From Absidia repens (lineage: Eukaryota > Mucoromycota > Mucoromycetes > Mucorales > Cunninghamellaceae), in the NCBI GenBank assembly GCA_002105175.1, contig MCGE01000035.1, positions 124,001 through 188,000 on the forward strand: 64,000 bases of DNA, read 5' to 3'. Numbering within the stretch: the stretch's first letter is position 1; every line of letters begins with the position of its first letter. Under the pieces are notes generated by a model, which saw only the letters and a list, made by a program, of their open reading frames with translations, had not been told where the DNA came from and made no database searches. The translations under genes and the position numbers were made by a program. Positions 44,104 through 54,622 of this stretch are shown in pieces.

Positions 44104-46321
44104 ATGACCAAGGACAATCTAGTGAAACGTCTCTTTCAAGGTATGTCATGGGCTCATAGAAAACGTAAAAAAAAAAAAAAAAAATAACAACAGCGAATAA
44201 CTCGACTTCATTTTTTTTGTAGACTTAACCTTTAACGACACTCACCAGCAGCAGCAGCAGCAACAACGGCAGGAACAAAAACCATTTCACGTTGTGCTTG
44301 TCGACATTGAAAAGGCCGACGACGATAGATGTATCCATTGTATTGAAAGGCCACTGGAAGGAGACATTGAAGAATTAAAATTTGTTGCCTTATCTTACCG
44401 TTGGGGCGAATTACATGAACAAATGGTTGACACGAAATGTGGCTATATTGCGTCCATCACGTCATTTGCATTGGATGATTTTTATAGGCTTTGCTCTTTT
44501 ATGCGTGAGGAACCCGATTTGAAATCGATCAAGTATGTGTGGGTGGATGCCATATGTGTGGATCAAACCAATTACGAGCGACGTAAAGCCACTATTCATC
44601 AAATGAGCAACATTTACGAAAAAGCGACGTATATTTTGGCAGTGCCTGATCTTCATCGCCAACATTTGATGGACGTATCGCAAGCAAATGAGCGCATCAT
44701 GAAAAACCTTTATTATTATCATTATATATACATTTATTACCTCATTCAAGGAAATACGGAACAGCTCGCTCAACTGGACAGTGAATTTCTCGACAAAAAC
44801 GACGTGCCAAAAGATCCAATATTAAGACGGATGCTGACAAAATGTACCAACTGTTTTATGGACGGATTTACGAAAAATATGGATTACGATTACAGAGTTA
44901 TACCCGAGATATTAGTTGGACAATTATACGACATCAGCAATGGAGAACCTCTGATCAACGATCATACTTGCGGCGACGCTGCGATTGGTAAAAGGAAAAC
45001 ACAGACTGACAGCTACGCCCATTTTGAAGATTTGTTTGGCTGCAATAAGACGGATTTCCAAATGGATAAGTATTGTGACTTAGAATGGCGAGGTAAGAGA
45101 CATAAAAACGGCGCTCCGGCATTGTCATGGAAGGATTATATCATTACAAGAAACAACGATATCCGACAAATCATGAAACTTTTGAATGATCTCATCGTGG
45201 ATTGGTCATCTCGTGTTTGGGTGATCAGCGAATACCATATTGCAAAAAAGAAAAACAACCTAAAGTTTTGGTTTATTGGACTCTCATATCCGTGGGAATT
45301 CCGTGGTTTCCCCTTTTTTGAATTTGATTTTGCGGACTCTACATTATCCTCTGCCGGTGGAAACGCTGAATTAGACCTTGGAGAAGAATCGTCAATCTAC
45401 CTACAATTCCACAAAACGATGACTAGACAACTCGTTACTCAATCCTTTATTGAAATGATGCTGTGTGGTAAGGCGAGTAAAATTGGTGAGTCCGCCCCCG
45501 CCCTTTTTTTATATATTTTTTTTTAAGGAAATTGGCAGTACAGTTTAGTTTTTTATATTAATCTTTGTGTGGTAGAGGATCGACTTTACGCCATTTTGCC
45601 GCAGTCAAAGTATAAGGACAAAATCAACCAAGTGGCGGATTGGAAAATCAATAATTTGCTATCAGTCAAGTTGAAACTATTCGAGATCATGGATACCAAA
45701 GACAAGTTGACCCTTTTATTTTTAGCAGCGGGCGAAGGTCCATCAGGCTCTGGATTTGCATCATATGAATCCTACACGAACCGTCTATTCCCAACATTTG
45801 CTACATCGGCAATATCCAAGTCGACATGTAACTTCTTTGCCCCGGAGTATCCACTCAATTTTGACTTGGACAACAAATCCACCATCGCACTTCATCATCA
45901 TACTCGCGACTCACACCCGTCTTATTTTCTTCAGTTGACGCCCAAGAAATATGCCGTGATAGATCTATACTATGTGTATAGTTTCGAGCCCAATATCATT
46001 CGCGACCCCTACGACATTACGGAAAACCAAGATATGGAATTTATCGAGTCAAAAATTGAAATGGCATGCAATGACCTTCAACTCAACGAAGCCAGTAGGG
46101 ATATTAGTCTTGTATTTATCACTTACTTCGACACAAGTACTCTGGAGTCAAATGCTCAAAGGAAACCAAGCAATATGTGTCCACTGTATCTGTTTGGAAG
46201 TTTCAAAAAAACAAATGGATCGTCACTACGCCTCACGAGAAAGTCACTTATTGGGATCGTAGTTACTTTGATAATGATAGTGGGACCGTTTTTAATATAT
46301 ATTAAAAAAGTGGCACAATGA
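44104..46321 (+). pseudogene. HET-domain gene (class I) with a 3-prime frameshift
   Basis: Join of 44104-44140, 44223-45485 and 45576-46321. Exon 1 codes MTKDNLVKRLFQ; a Gln-rich stretch (QQQQQQRQEQ) precedes KPFHVVLVDIEKA. Motif 1 FVALSYRWGE, motif 2 VWVDAICVDQ and motif 3 RVWVISEYHIAKKK are intact, and exon 3 (from residue 434) starts EDRLYAILPQSKYKDK. At the A7 run 46205-46211 the frame slips by one base against the 33.9 k gene (GA7 there). The original C-terminus, including GTVFNIY and its TAA at 46303-46305, is intact in the neighbouring frame. The product would carry an unrelated tail of about 37 residues. It may be a recent mutation, a homopolymer sequencing error or programmed slippage. 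Confidence 0.5.
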
Positions 46322-46529
46322 TGGTCTCGTCAATCAATAAATAAAAACTAGCTTTTTTCTACATTAAATCATGCGGAAACTGGGATTAAAGATGGTAAAT
46401 ATAGTGGTTTACAGTGTATACTGTCAGCGAAGCAAAATGGTTTTTCTTGGTGATTATTAGAGTAGTTACTTCAATGAGAGACCAAAAAAAAAAAAAAAAA
46501 AAAAAAAGGTGGCGACATTGAACTGCTAG

Positions 46530-47175
46530 CTAACTCAGTAAAGCATGTTCGCTAACTCGAAAAGCATGATCGCTAACTCGAAAAATTTGTTCGCTAACTC
46601 AAAAAACATGTTCGCTAATTCGAAAAACATGTTCGCTAACTCAGAAAAATATGTTCGCCAACTCGAAAAATATGTTCGCTAACTCGAAAAACCTGCTCGC
46701 TAACTCGAAAAACCTGTTCGCTAACTCGAAAAATTTGTTCGCTAACTCGGAAAACCTGTTCGCTAACTCGAAAAGTTTGTTCGCTAACTCGAAAAACCTG
46801 TTCGCTAACTAGGAAAACCTGTTCGCTAACTCGAAAAATTTGTTCGCTAACTCGGAAAACCTGTTCGCTAACTCGAAAAGTTTGTTCGCTAACTCGAAAA
46901 ACATGTTCGCTAACTCAGAAAAATATGTTCGCTAACTCAAAAAGCATATTCGCTAACTCGAAAAGTTTGTTCGCTAACTCGAAAAACATGTTCGCTAACT
47001 CGAAAGATTTGTTCGCTAACTAGGAAAATTTGTTCGCTAACTCGAAAAATTTGTTCGCTAACTCGGAAAACTTGTTCGCTAAGTCGAAAAACATGTTCGC
47101 TAACTCAAAAAACATGTTCGCTAACTCGGAAAACATGTTCGCTAACTTGAAACACCTGTTCGCTAACTCGAAAAA
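46530..47175. repeat. 21-bp minisatellite, about 30 units
   Basis: The unit is TTCGCTAACTCGAAAAACATG with variants at the last four to six bases (TTTG, CCTG, CATG). The length is a multiple of three, so the array reads as heptads (MFANSKN / LFANSEN) in one frame; a run of 55 codons is open from 47030. There is no start context or flanking exon. It lies directly after the HET gene, and stray units occur near 32.46 k. A T40 run follows at about 47190-47230. Confidence 0.5.
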
Positions 47176-47190
47176 GGTGTCCTGCCTTTA

Positions 47191-47234
<44 letters not shown>

Positions 47235-47594
47235 AATACTATAAGGGTTGAATCATTTCTCGAAAAAAAAAAAGTCGTGGTTTAAGAAAAGAGGAAGTTT
47301 TGAAATATTCGTTCAATATATATATATATATATATTGTAATTAGAAAGCAGGTGTTTGGTATGACGTCTCACAAAAGCAACTACAATAGCGATCATTGTC
47401 CATTATCTGATGCGCCACAATGAATGGTTAATAAGTACTATTTTTGGCGGTTGTTTTCGTCCGCATACATAAAAATGACTAACTGGTATTAAGTATTGAA
47501 AGCACATCAATAGTCAACACTAGAGATGATAGCAAAAAAGAGATCTATTACATACGTAATGACAAGATTGAGAGACTAATGGGCCATTTTTCAT
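47176..47594. other. Spacer with poly(T) and TA microsatellite
   Basis: A T40-type run at about 47190-47230 and a (TA) run at 47319-47336. From about 47465 it matches 57085-57215. No gene. Confidence 0.5.
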
Positions 47595-47815
47595 TGAAGT
47601 ATATAAAACATGTTTTATTTAAATGTAGATACAGACTATGGGACAAACTAACACTAAGCTAAGCTAATGGAGCCATCTAATGGGGTGTCCCAGATCCTGA
47701 ATTCAAAATGAAAGAGTTTCCCCATGCATGTTGTAATCGCTAATCTGAAAACACTTCTAAACTAGTCCTAGCGCTATTCCAGGTTTACCATGGTCCCAAG
47801 AAGGTCCGTATTGAC
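47595..47815 (-). other. Companion terminal-exon element
   Basis: On the minus strand TDLLGTMVNLE-stop is followed by GCTAGGACTAGTTTAGAAG, GCATGGGGAAACTC and TTTAAATAAAACATG. A clear AG acceptor is not visible. Sister of 57215-57440. Confidence 0.5.
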
Positions 47816-48079
47816 GAAGAAAAGAAGAAAGAAAGAGCGAAAAAAAAAAAAAAAAATAGCCAATGGACGAAAATAAAACTTCACGTGGGCGGATTTTTAA
47901 AAATGTTGTCCACTGGAATTTTCGGCTGAGTAGGTTGTAAAATATGTACACACGCTTTTTTTTATTTTTTATTTCATTACTGCGTTGAAATTTGTAGGCG
48001 GCAACGTCAAACACATGAAACGCTATGACAAGGAAAATATTCAATAGGAACGAAGCATCATCCAAGTAAACCCTATTGG

Positions 48080-48396
48080 CATGGTAAGATCTCATCCGAT
48101 AGGATACTACTAGAGACAAGGCTGCCTTGAGTAACGTCATCAAAACGCATCTTCATTGTGAATATATCTGCTTATCAGTAGCAACGTTGACGGATACAAG
48201 TCTGAATACATTGGACGCGTCGCTCCCTGATGTTCACGAGTTGCATTTGTTCAGGGTGAACAGGATCTCCGCGAACGGTGTACGTTGGTTGATTCGATAT
48301 TTCTATGGATTAAAAGTGGTTTGTCTGGAAAAATGTCGCCAAATTGTACAAGGCACTGTTTTTCCCGGTGGTAGTGGCAATTTTTCTTTATTTTGA
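48080..48396 (+). pseudogene. F-box/LRR-type fragment
   Basis: Reads LSVATLTDTSLNTLDASLPD, VHELHLFRVNRISANGV and GLKVVCLEKCRQIVQ: two leucine-rich repeats of the cysteine-containing (F-box, AMN1-like) type. It has no in-frame ATG, and a TAG lies upstream of the repeats, so only a C-terminal piece remains. Ends in TGA near 48396. The paralogue at 57690-57994 has the same limits. Confidence 0.5.
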
Positions 48397-49009
48397 AAGA
48401 GACGGAACTTGCCAAGATCCGGGATGATGCTGCTCAAGGAACTGAAGGAATTGGAACACACAGACAAAATGAATAGGGGACGGTGAATTAGATGGATTGC
48501 TCTGGTGTACCTTAATTTAGTATAGTATTGTTGTATATATTATATTTTCCATCACATGCAATAATAATAATAATAAAAAAAAAACGAAACATTGCGTTCT
48601 TTATCTAGATGATTGTTTTTTCTAGGTAGGTTTCCAGGTCTAGATTCCACTTGACATAACTCCTTATCAAACAGACAATGGTAGACCCACTCCCTCCCTC
48701 TTTATTCGCATTATCATATCGAGTCCTTTATTGTCTTCTATTGGCCCACCTAATGCATGAATTTGAAGCTCCGGGGTTTACGACAAGAATAAAACAAAGA
48801 AACCTTGCTGCTTTTTTCTTTCTTTGTTCCTTCCTTTTTTCTATACATTACCCCTCTTTTATTCTCATTATAATATCGAGTTCTTTGTTGCCTTCTATTG
48901 GCACACCTAATGCATGAGTTTGATGCTCCGCAGTTTTACGATAAGAATAAAACGAAGAAAACTTCCTGGTTTTTTTCTTTCTTTGTTCCTTCCTTTATTC
49001 TATACATTA
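48397..49009. other. Spacer with internal 165-bp duplication
   Basis: An ATG at 48678 opens MVDPLPPSLFALSYRVL, a counterpart of MANPLPPSLFSLSYRVL at 58268. Here the segment is duplicated (CTATTGGCACACCTAATGCA near 48742 and 48895), which breaks the reading. It may be the 5-prime part of the gene at 49010. Confidence 0.5.
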
Positions 49010-49380
49010 ATGACAAGCACACCAATGAACTTCGCTCAAGCCTCTTGTTTAGTTTTCGGTTATCCGCCAAACAGATCAAATCAAAGGCGCGCCATGGCAC
49101 GATTGCAACAATTTGATATGGTTCCTGTGTATATCAGCGGTGGATCGTCTGTGATACCCGTAGCCGTGGCTATTGACGTGCAAGAGCGTAACCCATTCCT
49201 TTACAAAAAATATCCTGAAAATAGTAAGCAATTTATCATTAATTTATCATTAAAAGTTTCTGCTCTACTTTGCGCTCTAAAAATTTATTTACTATAGGTC
49301 AAACGGAGGATCCTCAAACAACAACTTCACCCTCTTCACCGACACCAGCCACTAATACATTTGATGTAGAAGAATTGTAG
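49010..49380 (+). CDS. Hypothetical protein, 98 aa, two exons
   Basis: Join of 49010-49223 and 49298-49380 (99 codons). It starts MTSTPMNFAQASCLVFGY, continues MVPVYISGGSSVIPVAVA and NPFLYKKYPEN, then a Thr/Ser/Pro-rich tail ends FDVEEL. The intron (GTAAGC...CTATAG, 74 nt) is shared with the paralogue at 58446, and the junction codon A|GT is in phase. An in-frame ATG at 48914 could extend it N-terminally through a hydrophobic segment (FFLSLFLPLFYTL), which would be signal-like. I do not recognise the family. Confidence 0.5.
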
Positions 49381-49499
49381 CCAACAAATTTGTCTGATGA
49401 CTCCGGCTTTAAAAATAAATTAGCTATAAATGCAAGAGGAGGGGGGGGGCATTCTGTGGTAAAATACACGATTGAAATAAAGTAACTTTTATTATATAA

Positions 49500-49770
49500 A
49501 AATCATACTGGGAAGAAGCCGGAAAAACCCTTGTGGGTAAAAAAAAAAAAAAAAAACCTTCTCTTTAAAAAATAAAACATCGTGGTTCTTTAACTAGGTT
49601 CTACCAAGCCTAAGTCCAGTACCAATAAAAAAAATCTATCATTGTTGTGAAATTGGAATTCCGTTCAGGTTTAAAATAGATTTGGTTGTCAAATGTGGGA
49701 ACGTCCATATTTACTATTTTTTTTTATTTCACTTTTTACTTGCAACACCTAATAAACACCACACACTCAT
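49500..49770. repeat. Dispersed hairpin block, third copy
   Basis: Has GGAAGAAGCCGGAA, GGAATTCCGTTCAGGT and the stem AAATGTGGGAACGTCCATAT, in which two G-C pairs of the 59.13 k copy become G-U pairs. Preceded by AAATAAAGTAACTTT near 49475. Confidence 0.5.
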
Positions 49771-49775
49771 TACAG

Positions 49776-50420
49776 TAGGGATATTTGAAGGACAGATTGG
49801 ACTTGCTATTACAATGACGACCAGCAAAAGTGAAGCATTAAACTATTCAATGACAATCATACATTTGGAAAACCCTGAAAATGACAGCATGTATGAGCAA
49901 ACGCTGATGACGTCCACTTCAATGACGTACAGCCTAGAGAACACAATTCGGGCACCTGACGAATCCTCCACGTCAAATAGAAGGTTGGGTCAACAAGTCA
50001 AAGCTGTGGGGTGCATGGCATAATATACGGCAGCAAGGACAGCAAATCGAGGGGACGATTATTATGGACGCTGAAAGGGTGAATACTTGGGTATGTAATA
50101 AAAAAAATAAAATAAAAACGTCTTCTTTATTCAATTTCTCATTATTTAACATGACTTGCCCTTCACAGTTTATTGGAAAACGATTTGATTTATCTTCTTC
50201 CTCTATCAATGGCTCATTTCTTAAAGGAAACACAGTGGACCATTGGCACTTACACGACTTTATTGGCTGGAAACAACACGAGTACAAATGTTTTGACTAA
50301 AGGCTATGATTTGTTGAGGGAATACCAACTTGCTCTGAACGATTAGATACAAACGTGTCAATTAGATGCAGCCCTCAAAACATATGTCACACAATTGAAG
50401 ATAAACGGAAAGGTAACGAA
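49776..50420 (+). pseudogene. Broken paralogue of the 59.2-59.7 k gene
   Basis: After TCATTACAG it reads MTTSKSEALNYSMTIIHLEN and TLMTSTSMTYSLEN, then loses frame (one extra base near 49942 and another near 50053 compared with 59.2 k). Further on, text such as LPLSMAHFLKETQWTIGTY and LREYQLALND-stop, then LDAALKTYVTQLKINGK, lies in one frame with a stop. Not functional as it stands. Confidence 0.5.
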
Positions 50421-51266
50421 ATAATAGGGTATCATCACGGTTATATGACACCGACTAACGTTTTCCTTTGCGAGGTGATATTCTTATAGTACACGACGAA
50501 GGCCTCCAAGACATGGTGGGAAAATTCAACAGGTCTCGAGCGTCATCTGGCAACACCACTATTATCAACAACAACAACAACAACAACGGCAACAGCAGAG
50601 ACACGAACATTCTGTCCGCCAATCACTTTATGATGAATTATGCTGATAACGTCGCCCGCCATATCATCACCACAACCTCAACAACAAGTAGTTCAAGAAC
50701 CAGAACAACAGCAACAACCGCAGCACCCACAACACGATCAACAATAACCACAACCATCACTCTTTTTGAACCAGAACTCGAATTTCAGGACAATGACAGC
50801 GGAATCCGTGAATGAATTCAAGTTCATTCACAGCTAGATGGATAACGCAATGAAGTGGAATTGGGGTCAGCTCTGGCGCAAATTATTTGATCATGGTTTG
50901 ATCCAGACCAACGAAAGGTAAATTTCACCCTCCGCTCCTGCACAAAAAAAAAAAAAAAAAAAAAAAAAGAACGATGATTGATGTTTGTTTGTTCACAGAC
51001 TAGTCTTTTTCTTTTCTAGCTGCGTTCATTCGTTTATTCTAGATACGGATGATGATGAAATCCTTCGACATTTTTTTTTAATCAAGATGAATGGAAAGAA
51101 ATTCACAAAGTAAGAACATCAAGGACGACACACCAGTGCCCGAAAATGTAACTCAGCTTCTACGTGAACTCAACAAGGTAAAAAAAAAAAAAAAAAAATT
51201 CTATACGGCGCTATGAAGATCACAACACCAGATGTATTTTTTATGCTGTTGACTTTATGTAAGAAA

Positions 51267-51268
<2 letters not shown>

Positions 51269-51302
<34 letters not shown>
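51269..51302. repeat. (AT)n microsatellite
   Basis: About 17 AT dinucleotides within an intron-like stretch. Others lie at 38321-38347, 52196-52222, 47319-47336 and 15252-15273; a (GT) run is at 39210-39227. Confidence 0.5.
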
Positions 51303-51304
<2 letters not shown>

Positions 51305-51886
51305 ATATATGATTGTTTCGGACTCACTCCTGCGTTTGGTGTTGTATATGTAGACTACTTTTATTCAAACGCAATCCAAATCCCTTGATGTCAAGTCAAT
51401 TAGAACAATGGTATCAAGCTGTAATGATTTGCAAAGGTGAAGTCAATCAAGTAAGTGATATAACAGATAAGGGTTTTATTGAATAGAATGAGAGTGGGTT
51501 TTTATGGTAAAAATAGGCGGGAGCGGGTGTTGGAATAACAAATTTCTATGATTGATAACGGATTATTGATAGAGTTCGAGATGAGGGAATAAAATGGTGT
51601 ATTGTGGAATAGATAGATGATTCATCTTTGATATTGATTGTAGACCAAGTGCAAGGATATGTTAGTGGGTGACAAGGTACAATTGTTGGGTCGTGATGGA
51701 CAGCCGCGTACTTGATATGTGTGGATGCTGACAAATGACAAATGTGACACAAGCCAATACCAGGACACCGGTGACCGACAAGCTTCTTAGTGATTTACCA
51801 GGCGTTGTTTGTATATTGTAAGTTGAAAAAAAAAAAAAAAAAAAAAAAAAAAAACGTCACAAGCTTCTTACTTTTTTCGTTCATAG

Positions 51887-52192
51887 AGGTGGTGGATCGG
51901 CAAGCGTATCAACCAGGGAACGAAAACGGCAACATGGCAAACAGTATGGGGGGGGGAATGGGCGCACGAACGGATATGATCATCAGAAAATCAGGGAATG
52001 GAGTCGTGCTCGAATATGGTGCTGCCGAAGATGATGCATCATACGATGGGGAACTGGGAAGGAAAGGAATGCACGAGGCCAAGTTGAAACTACCAAAAAC
52101 CTTGAAAGACATGATTGGTACCCTTGCAAGTGACATTCATTGGCGATCATCCAACCTTAGGAAGCTTGAAGTCGTCGGTTATTGTCATAGTG
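51887..52192 (+). other. Well-preserved family-2 exon
   Basis: TTCATAG|AGGTGG to AGTG|GTAAAT. Reads VLEYGAAEDDASYDGELGRK, MHEAKLKLPKTLKDMIGTL and LRKLEVVGYCHSG. The KLPKxLKDM word followed by a VGxxHSG strand is what I recall from unnamed Mucorales proteins; this is recognition by memory only. Confidence 0.5.
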
Positions 52193-52244
52193 GTAAATAT
52201 ATAAATATATATATATATATATAAACACGTCATAGACTAACGAT

Positions 52245-52286
<42 letters not shown>

Positions 52287-52458
52287 CGTGTCTTACAATC
52301 TATGGAAGCTATGAATGATCTTTCGCTCGACCTGGACTCTACCAAGATAATTACTAGGAAAAGAAGAGTTTCAAAATCTCTGCCTATGACATTTACCACC
52401 CCCTCCTCAGCCTACCAAGTCTGCAGCAACCAACAAGAAAAAGAATCCATATTTGAGT

Positions 52459-52793
52459 GATTGACTATATGGTGTATATATTTTATAGTAAATACTTCAT
52501 TGTATGTTTTATATCTATCCTTCTATTATACCAAATAAATGCTATGATGATCCACTTTTATTTCTTTGTATACACTGTCTCTTTTTTCTTATTTTAAAGT
52601 ACGCTTTATTCTCATTTTTTGGGTTCAAAATAAATATTATTGTCTTCATGCCTTGGATTTGGGTTTCTTTGATATTATTGTTGTCGAATACCGTTTGCTA
52701 TTTTTTTTTTTTTTGTGCTTGATTTCATTATGCTGTTATTGGCTCTAAGCTCAAAATGCATTTTGGGCTATAAGTACATCATTTGTTTAATCT
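52459..52793. other. Convergent intergenic region
   Basis: Lies between the 3-prime end of the family-2 remnant (+) and the secreted-protein gene (-). AATAAA words occur near 52534 (plus). No gene. Confidence 0.5.
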
Positions 52794-53237
52794 TTAGGAG
52801 GAATAAGGACTAGTGGGTGGTTCTAACATTCGTTCTTCGTGCTCTCTGCTTATTGGAGCATCTGCTAATCCTTGAGCAACTACGGTTTCTTGGCCATCTG
52901 TGGATCCTTGCGTAATTCCTTGTCTTTGAGAAGCTGGCTGAGGGTTTTGAGGGTCCATACAAGAGGGGAGAGTCGCTGGCGATCCGGATGATGCAGCTTG
53001 GGAATCTCCGGTAGTTAAAGGAGGATTTTGCTGCCTAAATGCTAAAATAGGTGTATCGAAACCAAAACCTCCTCTTTGGGGTGAACCAGCGGAAGCATCT
53101 CCTACTGCCAATTTGGATTCCTCAGTGGGGAGTTTGTCTTTGGTATGGTGTTCTTTAGAGCGAGCAGCCAACGGCGCACCTTGAATCATGACGGCAGAAA
53201 AAGCTAACAAGAGCAAAAAAGAAGAAGCTTGGACCAT
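52794..53237 (-). CDS. Small secreted protein, 147 aa
   Basis: A single open exon with ATG at 53237. MVQASSFLLLLAFSAVMIQG is a textbook signal peptide (short polar start, hydrophobic core at about 5-17, small residues before the likely cut near Gly20/Ala21). The mature part is Gln/Ser/Pro-rich and lacks structure-like motifs: KLAVGDASAGSP, FGFDTPILAF, LEPPTSPYSS. Only one Cys (about residue 91), so not a disulfide-rich effector. A TATATAAA box lies about 85 bases upstream. Unusually GC-rich and free of introns compared with its neighbours. Function unknown; cell-wall or secreted disordered protein is possible. Confidence 0.5.
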   Translation of the reverse strand: MVQASSFLLLLAFSAVMIQGAPLAARSKEHHTKDKLPTEESKLAVGDASAGSPQRGGFGFDTPILAFRQQNPPLTTGDSQAASSGSPATLPSCMDPQNPQPASQRQGITQGSTDGQETVVAQGLADAPISREHEERMLEPPTSPYSS

Positions 53238-53313
53238 GGTTGATGGATTATCTTGTTTTGTTTGATATAGATTGTTAATAACTAATCATCAAAAAAAAGA
53301 AAATACATCCACC

Positions 53314-53328
53314 ATCTTTTTATATATT
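53314..53328 (-). promoter_or_regulatory. TATA box of secreted-protein gene
   Basis: Reads TATATAAAAAG on the minus strand, about 80-90 bases before the ATG at 53237, typical for a strong fungal promoter. Confidence 0.5.
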
Positions 53329-54414
53329 TCTTAAATGGTAAAGAGATCGACAAAGTTCATGTAAAAGAACACCCTGCTTGTGTATGTCCAGAAAAAAAAA
53401 AAAAAAACAAAAAAGATTGCATGTCATACAGACGCCACTGCTTCTTTTTCTCCTATCTTTGAGGATAACGATAATGATGCCTATCAACATGTAGGGTCGG
53501 TATACATGTATAAATAAGTAGAAGGGAAATGCATAAATGAATGAAAAAGTTAGGGACGATCAATGTTTGTATATCATGTACTGTATCTATATGAAGTGGA
53601 CATCGTTTGGCTACAAAAAAAAAAAAAAAAAAATGTCGAGATAAAGGTTAAAAATTTTAGATTGCGAAAAATGAAAACTTGTCAATTATTTCATGTAAAT
53701 CATTAACTGTATTATATTGGCCGCCTTTTTTTATTATTTGTTTTTTTTTAGAAAGAAGCGGAGGAGGTAACACGATTTAATATGCATGACGTGGTAAGAC
53801 TTTATATATTCGTCACATCAATTCATAAATCAAGGACAAAAATAACACCTCTTCATACATGCTAGAGAATAGAGTAAGGAGAAAAAACCGGATGTGAGTA
53901 AAAAGATATTCCTTGCATATTTTTTTTTAAGGACACTATCATGACCTTGTCTTTTTTAACAACACAGTGACATACCATTCTAATGGTTTTTTATTTATAT
54001 TCCTCCTCATTTCAAATAGTAATCATATAAGCAGGATTCCGTTCATAGACCAATTGGAAAATGGAAAAACGTAGGCACGTCTCATTGATTCTGTTTGATA
54101 TACAAAATGGCACACGACTCTTTTGAGGTTAAGAATGCAGACGCTCATCATCAACCCTGCTTTTCAAAGCCCTCATGCATTACAAGGCATATGGCTTTTT
54201 GAAAAATAAATTAAAATGTCCTTTTAACATTTAGGCATTAAAACTGAAATCTAACAAAATAAAATAAAATAAAGATATTGAAGAGAGAGAGAGAAAGAAA
54301 GTGAGACGGACATCATGAACGGTGGGCCGTTGTGGCTACCGGCCATCTGTGGTCACTCTGAAATGCACCATTTCCTTTCTCCTTTTAAGTTTACAAATGC
54401 AAATCCCGCCTTTT
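53329..54414. other. Intergenic
   Basis: AT-rich, with a poly(A) run near 53392 and 53613. GAGAGAGAGAAAG occurs near 54283. No gene is supported. Confidence 0.5.
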
Positions 54415-54575
54415 TTTTAAGGGGGCGGGGAAACCCCTTCATTTTGATGTTGTGCTTCCCACTTCCCATTAGATTAAGTTTTTCCATCGTAGCATAGTGT
54501 GTCATGAAGCCGTCATTAGTTTAGCTCGTTTTAGTTGTCATTGCTTTATATATACTTCTGAATAAAAAGTGTTTC
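54415..54575 (+). other. Companion 3-prime-end element, partial plus-strand copy
   Basis: GGGGAAACCCCTTCATTTTGAT, GAAGCCGTCATTAGTTTAGC and CTTCTGAATAAAAAG match the UTR half of the element in sense orientation. The coding tail is not recognisable. Confidence 0.5.
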
Positions 54576-54622
54576 ATCTTCTATTCTATCATTAGTATTT
54601 CTCTCAAATGTTAATTGATTCA

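Larger units (their letters stand above)
50468..52458 (+). pseudogene. Family-2 gene, scattered exons
   Basis: Readable pieces: NNNNNNN and Thr-rich text (50560-50760), MKWNWGQLWRKLFDHGL (near 50860), DEWKEIHK then KNIKDDTPVPENVTQLLREL in a shifted frame (51085-51178), RNPNPLMSSQLEQWYQAV (51370-51450), DMLVGDKVQLLGRDGQPRT then stop (51650-51715), and a well-kept exon 51887-52192. A terminal piece ends SNQQEKESIFE-stop at 52458. The intron before 51640 resembles the one in the 27.3-28.7 k gene on the opposite strand, so the two share descent. Stops and shifts point to a pseudogene, though the 51887 exon alone is intact. Confidence 0.5.

Noticed and set aside
46530..47175. CRISPR-like array
   Set aside because: Units are contiguous 21-mers without spacers, in a eukaryotic context; it is a minisatellite.
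47757..48143. Minus-strand ORF over the LRR fragment (hydrophobic 128 aa)
   Set aside because: The plus strand has clear cysteine-type LRRs in both copies; the minus ORF lacks the stops only by chance and runs into poly(A)-derived Phe.
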